A stretch of 64,000 nt of DNA from Isoperla grammatica (lineage: Eukaryota > Arthropoda > Insecta > Plecoptera > Perlodidae). Under the pieces are notes generated by a model. That model saw nothing but the letters and a program-made list of their open reading frames with translations, was not told where the DNA came from and made no database searches. A program made the position numbers and the translations under genes. Shown here piece after piece: positions 13,248 to 23,500 of this stretch. The DNA is taken from assembly GCA_945910005.1 (NCBI GenBank), contig OX246746.1:22723092-22787091 (forward strand). The letters run 5' to 3'. The first letter of the stretch is position 1; each line of letters begins with the position of its first letter.

Positions 13248-16200
13248 ATTCTAGTGTACTTGAAGTACTTGAACGTACATGTTATCTCTGTGGACTACGG
13301 CCCGCTAGTAGCCGAACCATGCTACGTAGCAGCGACCTACAATGTAAACCTTGCCGCCAACTGTAATACATGTATTATTATTGTTGTTGTTGTTGTTGTT
13401 GTATTCTAGTGTACTTGAAGTACTTGAACGTGAATGTTATCTCTGTGGACTACGGCCCGCTAGTAGCCGAACCATGCTACGTATCAGCGACCTTTAATGT
13501 GGACCTTGCCGCCAACTGATAATACATGTATTATTATTATTGTTGTTGTTGTTTTCTAGTGTACTTGAAGTACTTGAACGTGAATGTTATCTCTGTGGAC
13601 TACGGCCCGCTAGTAGCCGAACCATGCTACGTATCAGCGACCTTTAATGTGGACCTTGCCGCCAACTGCACCGCACAACTGATCGACTTACTGGTGCAGT
13701 CTCGTCAAGTCCCGCTCGCTGATATCCACGTTGTGGGGTTTAGTCTTGGAGCGCAGGTTGCTGGACACATCGCCAATCACATTAAGTCTGGGAAGCTGCA
13801 CAGGATAACAGGTAGGCTTTACAACATTATACCATTTGAATCCAGCTATAGCCCCGGGGGTGCCGAAGCCCCCCGCCCCCCAGAATAAAGTGACTACAAG
13901 CAGGGGTCGAAATTAACTTTTTTACGACAGCTGGGAGTTTTATTGTATTGTATGCAACCATAAGAAGATTCTTATTCGAACCCATATTTTGGATATTTAA
14001 ATGTAGACAATATTGTTGAAATTGTATCACTTTAAAGAAGGAAAAATTGTGTTTTTATTTTGATAGTGTAAATTCAAATTGAATATAACTATAATTTATT
14101 TTTTATAAGTATATTACGAAATATATTTCATCGATGACTAAAGAATCTTCCTATTATAATATATCGTATATGTTTAACCGTGTTGATGTGAATACACTAC
14201 GGCAATCAGATGTGAGGGGGTGGCTAGACGTTAAATGGACACTTTGCAACAGTGCACACAAATATAGTAATACATGGCTAAGTACATAATTAACATGAGT
14301 GTTGCTTAATTATGATTATTTCATTTCGTAAACATTTAAGACCTTTGAATGAAAATCCTCCTAGGTATAATCAGCAAGCATACCGGTGGGCGTATGAGTA
14401 ATTACTGTACTGGATGCGAGTATCTATAGTCAAAGCCTCTCAAGGTTACCTAGTTGCGAGACACAACCGGGAGCCTAGAACCCTAGTGGGTGTTATTACT
14501 TAGTACTTACTTCAATCAACTCATCCGGCCCCTCGCGTAATTTTCACAAGCAAGGCTGCTCGTCAAACTACCTGGTGAACTCCCGATTTCTGATTTCTGT
14601 TAATTGTTTTAAAATGATTTAAAATTCTCAAAAAATATACCCAAATATGTTATTCCATAGATTTTAAAGCTCATTCTTGTGATCGTTTAATTATTCCAAT
14701 ACATATTTCCATTTTTCAAAGAATTAACTTATTTACTTACTTACGAACGGTGTGTTGCAACAACGCATTAAAACAGTTAAATGAGTTAGTTTGGAAATGG
14801 AAATATTCTATTGGAACAATGGAACAATCACAAGAAAAAACATTTAATTCTATACAGAATAACATATATTTTGGTTTACAATTTTGAAAGCATTTTAATC
14901 CGATAAAAATTGGGGTTCGGCATGGTAATAATATTGAGACGTTAAGGCCCGGTATTATGACGACCCGCTAAATATTTAGTACAGTACTAACATGTTTTTT
15001 GTATTGTTTAAATCGGGATGATGAGTGGTCGTGATTCATTTACCCTGTTCACATGTCGGACTGAGTCCGGTACTGAGTACGGTCCAGGGCCATGTAGACA
15101 CCTAGAAAATGGGACCGAACCGACTGGGTCCGGTCCGCCAAAATAGCTAGACCGTACCGAAAGACCGACTCAGTCCTATCATGTAAACGGGTAGAACATA
15201 CTGACTGAAGAACTGAAACTTTGATCGAACGCTGTTTGTAGGTGAATAAGATGGAAAATGATTGTAGTTGCCACCAACAAAAATCAAGAAAAATATTTAT
15301 AACAGCTTGGAAACTTTTATCCGCCGGGATGCATCTTTAAATTAATTTTATATGGCACAAGGAAAAAGTAGGGTAATGTACGACCAATTAGGTGCGCGAC
15401 CGAAATCAAGTTTGGGTACACCTTCATATAAACGCAAGCGACCACGACAGTTCTCAGTCTGGTACTCAGTACGGTCCGCCATGTATACATAGCTATTGTG
15501 AAGACTAAAAAAATACCACTTTCCATCCATGCTCAAGCAAGGTTGAACATGGGTTTAGCAACTGCACAGGAGTCGGACCTCTGTAGATAGTGCTATTAGA
15601 TATCAATAAACATGCAGCCTCCCATCCGTATCTCCTGTAGACGATTCAAACGCACCGCCTTGATCTGTGAGATTCAGTTCCAACTACGGCCGCGAGAGAG
15701 CTCTAGAATGCTTCAAATCTATGTCGCTTTGGAGATGCGAAGGAGAAACGATCAAGAGACTGGTTGTGGAGGGGGGGTTGGAGGGGGGGGGGCGTAGAGA
15801 TTTCACCACCTCAATTTATTTCATCGCCGGCTCCGTTTTGCAAACAGAAATCCCCACCGCGAATATGTCCCAACTTCTGGAAAATATCAGTATACTAAAT
15901 CTTAGCTACTATAAATCTAATAAACATGTCAATGTTATACACATTTTGGATCGAAATATCGTCTACTGCTACAGGTTCCAAAATAATTTTACTGTACAGA
16001 CGTTTTCCGGGCACATACAACAAAATATGTAACAAATTCTTCGTAGGTATTGGGACTGGGTTTCCCGCAGATACTGTGAATAGAACGTTTATCATCAACC
16101 CCTCCCCCATCTATAAATCAATCAATCCACTGATAATTCACACTCAGTCAATGCGTTCCGTGTTCGAATCCTGGCTTGGGTACAGATATGTCGTAGCAGC

Positions 16201-19200
16201 TGGTTTCTATCAAGTATAGGACCCGTGATGTATTGGACTAACATATACAACACATAAGAAATGATTTTTTGTACGAATCCCTGTTATAGGGTGCACACCA
16301 GCTTTACCTGATGTGCCCCTCTTCAGGTGAATAACTAGGTATTTTAGGGTGTTTGTATAGTTCAAAACGAATTTCCGATGGCTGATAGTATGACTCAGTC
16401 CCAGCAATCACCTTTACGACGACTGAGGAACGCCTAGGAAAAACCTTCACTCAGAACTGCCGGTGGCCGGAATCGAACCGGCGACCTCCCGAATTAGAGT
16501 CTCGCGTCTTACCGCTGAGCCACCTCTATCGGTCGGTTGGTATACACTAGTAATAACGGTAGTCCCCAAAGACATGTTAGTGAACTGAGCTAAACGCTGT
16601 CCGTGTCCTTCAAAATGATTGCATGTATTATGTTGTAACTTGGAAGGTAATGATGATGGGCTAAGTATACTTGTTTGCAGTCACTTCTACTCTTTTCTTC
16701 AAATTTATTATTTCGAAAGTAAATAAATACTAAGATCACGTATTTTGTTTTCAATGAAGAGAATATGTGGATTCAAGGAAGGAATTATCTAACTATTGTT
16801 GATGGTATTGTAAATGCAGGTCATGAACAATGAAAGGCTTAGCAAATTACAAGTTGACTCGGACCAAACCCACAAAGGACTAACTATACTTCCTATCGTG
16901 TTATTAAAATTAGAAAATACTTAATTACAGTCAATTTTTGTCGATAATAATAGTAAACAAGGAGCTCATGGGTATAGTACGTTACAGGTATGCCGGGAGG
17001 TTATTGCATCCGTAGTGGACTGGGTACATTCAAATGTTACATCACATTCATCTACGTTGTTTCATGTTTGTGTCTGTACTTTTTAGTAGTTTAGTAGTTA
17101 AAAAGGGACATATAGACCATCTAAAAGTTCTGCAAAGATTTCCGCTTCCCTCCTCTGAGCTTACTTCTTTATAGTTTAGTTTGAAATATAAAACATGCAA
17201 GTGCTGGAAATTTATTTAATTTAATTTTTAAAGTGGTGTTCACAGTTCAACATGTTGTTGCACATACTTATCGTCGTTTATCAATTTTTAAAAGTGTTTA
17301 TATGCGTTCAAAACAAATTAATAGGAAACAAGTACCCTCAAGATTTCTGCTCGCTAGCTCGCTACTTGAGAGTGACTTTTGGTAGTTTGCGAGTAAACTT
17401 TGTTATCTGAAAGTACCATTTTGCCCATTTAATAGGCTCAGTAAAAATGAAATAAAGGTGTTTTCAAGTTGAGAGTGACTTTTGATAGTTTGCGAGTAAA
17501 TTATGTTATCTGAAAGTACCATTTTGCCCAAGTAATAGGCTCAGTAAAAATGAAATCAAGGAGTTTATTTCAAGTTGAGAGTCTTTTGATAGTTTGCAAG
17601 TAAACTTTGTTATCTGAAAGTACCATTTTTCCCATTTAAAAGGCTTGGTAAAAATAAAATGACGGAGTTTTCAAGTCGTATGTCATTACAAAACCACTTT
17701 CCATAAAATAGCTGACTGACAAATCGGGCTGATCGCGTGTCTAAAGCGCTCAAAATTTAAAAAAGCGAACTTTGTGGCAAAAATATATTTATCGGTGCAT
17801 ACTGAAATCCGATCCAGCGCAGGACTAGCCATAAGATTACTTCTCAAATGACAGGATCGAGCTCCTATCCTAGACCTATGACTTAAGGAATTATCGGGGC
17901 AATATTGACTTTAGTTTCATTGTTTTTCATGGTAGAATTTCGCCTCAAAACGCGTTTTAGACTACTAAGCATCACGCAGGGACAAAAATTGTTTCGAATA
18001 TGGCGACATTGCCTCCGGCGGCAGGGGCTTCGCCCCGGACCCAAGCCACATCCCGCTCCCTCATTGCGAGTACAAATTACACGATGCGAATGGACAGTAG
18101 TCGATATTTGTAGAGGGTTGGGAGACAATATAGTTTGAAACATACAACTGCCTGTATTGGGAAAGTTTCTTCTTCAATTTCGTTTTTTAAAGTGGTGTTC
18201 ACAATTCAACACGTTGTTCCATATCATCATTAATTAAGCGAGCGAAGCGAGCGTTTCCACTTGACTCTTATGGCACTTCGTTCTGTTTTTTTGTTTGTTT
18301 TTTTTTTTGTTTTTTTGTTTTTATGTCTGTCGATAGCGGTCGAACGGAAAGTCCGATCAACTTGAAATTTGGACCATCCACAAGCCTCGATGTGGATTGA
18401 AGGTGTATAGTTTTGAGGCAAAATCGTTCGAAAAGTTACAAAGTTACACCATAGTTACTGCAAAATATTTTTCTGAAACAAAATGGCGGCAAAATGTGAG
18501 ATAGCCAGATTTTTTTACAGATTTTTCCGGTCACGAATATGTTAATGTAATGGCGATCTGATAAATATTGGCAAAGTTACACGAAAGTTACTCGAAAATA
18601 TTTTTCTAAAACGCAGTAACGGCAAAATGTGAGGTGGCTATCTTATAGTAAATTTTTGTCCGGTCACGAATATACTAATGTAAACGCGATCCAATACGTA
18701 TTAGAGGCAGAAATTACATTTCTATTGCTGTCAATAAGTGTTAGTAACGGTGGCGGACCGTGTTGAAAACATGACCACGAAAATTCTTAGCAACGCACAT
18801 TGCACTGCATACAACAATGTCGGGAAGTATAATAGCTATGGAAATTAGAAAAAATTTTGCAATGCGCATTCTTGAATTGTTGTTAATTGTTGTTTGTATT
18901 AGCATTGAAGTCTTTTCGCCAGAAAGTTCGTAGATATTGACGCGCTCGCTTATCAACGCGTCAAACGGGGCGTTTTCCTAGTTAATTAAGCGAGCGAAGC
19001 GAGCGTCTCCACGAGACTCTTATGGCACTTCGTTCTGTTTTTTTTTTTTTTTTTTTTGTACTAGACTCTTATGGCACTTCATTCTGTTTTTGTTTTGTTT
19101 TGTTTTTATGTCTGTCGATAGCGGTCGAACGGAAAGTCCGATCAACTTGAAATTTGGACCATCCACAAGCCTCGATGTGGATTGAAGGTGTATAGTTTTG

Positions 19201-20114
19201 AGGCAAAATCGTTGGAAAAGTTACAAAGTTACACTCAATAACTGTTATTAACGGTGGTGGACCGCCGCGAAAACACTAGACAGAATGACAACGAAAATTC
19301 GTTAGCAACGCAAAATGCACTGCATTCAACAATATCGGGAAGTATAATAGCTATGGAAATTAAAAAAAATTTTGAAATGCACATTCTTGAATTGTTGTTA
19401 ATTGTTGTTTTTATTAGCTTTGAGATCTTTTCGCCAGAACGTTCGTAGATATGGACGCGCTCGCTTATCAACGCGTCAAACAGAGCGTTTTCCTAGTTTA
19501 TCGATTTTTAAACGTGTTTATATGCGTTCTAAACAAAATAATAGGCTGGAAAATTTTCGCCTCCGGCGGCTGGGGCTCCGCCCCAGAACCCTTGAAACTT
19601 CGCCAGGACCCCGGGGCCCTTTCCCCCTCAATCTGCCTCTGCCCGAGTGACTCACCCAACACTGCCCGACGTTTCGGAGACGCATCATTATCCATCTCAG
19701 AGGGCTTCCCTCTCGCGAATCTCTCGTGTCATCGCAGATTCGCGAGAGGGAAGGCCTCTTATGATGGAGAATGATACGTCTTCGAAACGTCGGGCAGTGT
19801 CGGGTGAGTCGAACACTTCTGTTTACTCGTGTAAAAAAACTCCCAAAAACAAACAAATAATATGTATATATGTATGTAAAATTAAAGATATATCGGGTTA
19901 TTACGCCACGTCGGTCACACTCACCTAAAACCATGTTTACGCGTTTCGAGACCGCTCTGGGTCCCCTCGTCAGAACGACTGCCAGAGGGGACCCAGAGCG
20001 GTCTCGAAACGCGTAAACATGGTTTTAGGTGAGTGTGACCGACGTGGCGTAATAACCCGATATATTTTTAATTTTACAAACATTAACCCGGGCCACGAAA
20101 GCCTCCGTATTTTA

Positions 20115-20169
<55 letters not shown>

Positions 20170-20446
20170 ATTCTGAAGGTTTTCGCGAACTGAAGAAGAT
20201 GTAGTACTAGGTTCTCGGGTTGCTGTCCACGTACTCTCTAGACACTGGTTGCTGGCCCAGAAAAGGGCCATTGTCATTGTCTCAACGTTTCGGCAAAATC
20301 GCATTTGCCATCTTCAGGATGATCCGTTGGTTTCAGAGGCTGAGAACCGATGGGCCAGCAACCAGTGTCTAGAGGGCAAGTTACGTGGACAGCAACCCGA
20401 GAACCTAGTACTACATCTTCTTCAGTTCGCGAAAACCTACAGAATA

Positions 20447-20502
<56 letters not shown>

Positions 20503-23500
20503 TTAGTAAAATTACAAACTTAAATTAAAAATTATGTGTATATTCCTAAGATGATTTTATTTTCAAATTTTGATAAAAAAAAGCAAGTAAATATAATATA
20601 TTTTTTGGTTCAATGTCTGGTAAAAGTGTGATTGTTATATCCCAGGGTTGGACCCGGCTCTGCCGTTGTTCGTCGGCCCCCGTCACAAGAAGCTGGACGA
20701 CAGCGACGGCTTGTTCGTGGACGTGATCCACACTAACGCGGGGAGGAGGGGGAAGGTGGAAGCATCCGGACATGTGGACTTCTACGTCAATGGGGGGACT
20801 CACCAGCCAGGGTGTGACGCTCCGGAGATTGACAGTAAGTTCATTTACTTACTTAAGGGGAAGGTACACTGAAATTCTTATCTTCTACAGATTATGAGCA
20901 ATTGTTTTAAAATTTTGATACAACATATATTTTCACAAAAAAATTAGTTTTGGAGAGAAATTTGTGTTTACATTTTTCAAAATTGTGCAAACAAATTTGT
21001 CAAAATGTTGACAGCTAGGGAAATTGCTACTTCTTTTTCATTTTTTTTTTTTTTACATTGAGATAAGAACACATAGAACACAAATTGGATGAGACTTTCT
21101 TCATAAATGTCTTATATTTCTTTATGTATACCTTTACATTCACATATATTCAAAGTTTTAGATTTCTATATTTATTCTCTATTAATTATTTTGAGATCCA
21201 TGTTTTGAGCCTCCCACAGTATTAAACACATACACAAAAAACCAGATGTCTGAGTCCAGACAAAAAAAGAAGTAGGTATTTGTAAATTGATAAATGTAGC
21301 AAAAATTAAGAAGTTACAGGACGTTGAATGCGTGAATTCACGCAGTTTAAGCGTGCAGAGACACAATAAAATAATTGATTTAGCATATAGTAATAGCGCC
21401 AACTTAAAATTAAATTGTTACACGAGAAAACTGATAAAATAGAGTATTTAATTTAAAAAAAAAAAAAATTGACTCTAAGCAAAACTTTGTGATTTTTCAG
21501 TGTACCTTCCCCTTAAATTGTAAATAAACTAAATATTATTATTAATCATTGTTTGTCAGTTTTCATTGTCAACGTATTTGCTGTACTGGCGCGACAGTCG
21601 ACCACAGCGCTCAGGCTAGAGGTGGCCGAGCAACGAACTATGTGGCCACTGTACTCGCGACCTCATCGCTGTCAGCTGTTCTGTCTGATGTTATTATTAT
21701 CACGGCTACGCTATTAAAAGAGTACACGATGAAATTATTTAAGAAACTACGATAGCTCATCTTTAAAAACAACTTTTAAGATCAATCGAAATTGTGGGCA
21801 GATATATGAAATAGCGGGGCCTAGAGATAGGTACGAAAATGAATATTAGCAAAATTCATGACGTTTGTATTAAATCCGATTATACAATAATATGGTCTAT
21901 ATATATAATCTAAATGCATTATTGAAATACCAACCCTACTTATAAAACATTTAAATAAATTAAAACTGTACTCAAAACTGTATTTATTGTAACTGTATTG
22001 TAAACTGTATTTACTATCTACCAACTACACCTATTTAATTAAATTTCGCTTTTCGTTTTTCATTTATTATTTCGAATTTTTAAAATTTTATTTATTTAAT
22101 ATCACCATGCATCGTGTTTGTATGCAGGCTCCAGCAGCTGCTCACATGTCCGCGCGCCCATCCTCTTTGCCGAGTCTATCTACACAAGTGCTGGCTTCTG
22201 GGGTTACCGATGTTTCAACTACTTGAGCTACTTCCTTGGGCTATGCTCAAGACGTGACGGTATCACACAGACGAAACTAATGGGAGAGTATGTCAGTCCA
22301 AGGTACGTTCTCATAGAGGCAACTATATGGGGGAGTATGTCAGTCCAAGGTACGTTCTCATAGAGGCAACTATATGGGGGAGTATGTGAGTCCAAGGTAC
22401 GTTCTCATAGAGGCAACTATATGGGGGAGTATGTCAGTCCAAGGTACGTTCTCATAGACGCAACTATATGGGGGAGTATGTGAGTCCAAGGTACGTTCTT
22501 ATAGAGGCAACTATATGGGGGAGTATGTCAGTCCAAGGTACTTTCTCATAGAGGCAACTATATGGGGGAGTATGTCAGTCCAAGGTACTTTCTCATAGAG
22601 GCAACTATATGGGGGAGTATGTGAGTCCAAGGTACGTTCTCATAGAGGCAACTATATGGGAGAGTATGTCCGTCCAAGGTACGTTCTCATAGAGGCAACT
22701 ATATGGGGGAGTATGTCAGTCCAAGGTACGTTCTCATAGAGGCAACTATATGGGGGAGTATGTGAGTCCGAGGTACGTTCTCATAGAGGCAACCATATGG
22801 GGGAGTATGTCAATCCAAGCCAAGGTACACGTTCTCTTCTCACAGAACCAAATATGACATTGCTTATCTAGAATCCCAGAAATACAATAACTAAAATTGC
22901 AAGAGTCGTAAAGTGGCTGCATCATTTTACGCTTCGATGAGAATTCAGGCAACGTTCCGATTCTGTGATTGTATGGGTCACTTTTCCATTCCACTACCAC
23001 TAGTTTTATTCTGGCCGGCTGGTATTTCGTTTTACTAAAAAAAATCGTTTTCCAAAATAAAAAAAAAATGAGATTTTGTTTTTTATTGAATGTGTAAATG
23101 ATCTTTAATTATCTTGTCTTTAAACGGAATTCATAAATTTACACTTTTTTACTTTGTTGTATTTATCAACTTCTGAAAAAACATTCCGTTTCAATAAAAA
23201 AGCAGAAAAAGAAACGGAATGAAATTGGCTATGTCTATTGATTGAGATTGACTTCTAAAATAGTATGTATATGAATACAAAAGAGCAAGAATAGGTTTTA
23301 GTAAAAGAATGTGCTAGCTTCAATGATATTCAACTGCTATAGTAGGCTAGATGCGCAGCGTAGCAGCCACAAGCGTGTCAATTTGATGCTTTCTTGAAAT
23401 GGGCAAATAACACAGGCGGGAACAGGAGTTTCTAATGCGACTTTCTGCCGATCGCAGTGCTAGCAATACTAAAAGGTCCAAATTAGCATGTAAATTGCCC

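Noticed and set aside
13203..13409. 68-codon frame covering a decoy copy of lipase A exon 4
   Set aside because: Poly-Cys and poly-Val ends come from the (TTG)n tracts; the lipase-like middle is a duplicated exon fragment without its own donor.
20019..20506. Frames with Ile-Tyr repeats around 20100-20500
   Set aside because: They translate the TA microsatellites and palindrome arms.
22303..22825. Regular 47-bp repeats reminiscent of a CRISPR array
   Set aside because: Whole units are identical with no unique spacers, in a eukaryotic intron; it is a tandem duplication of a splice border.
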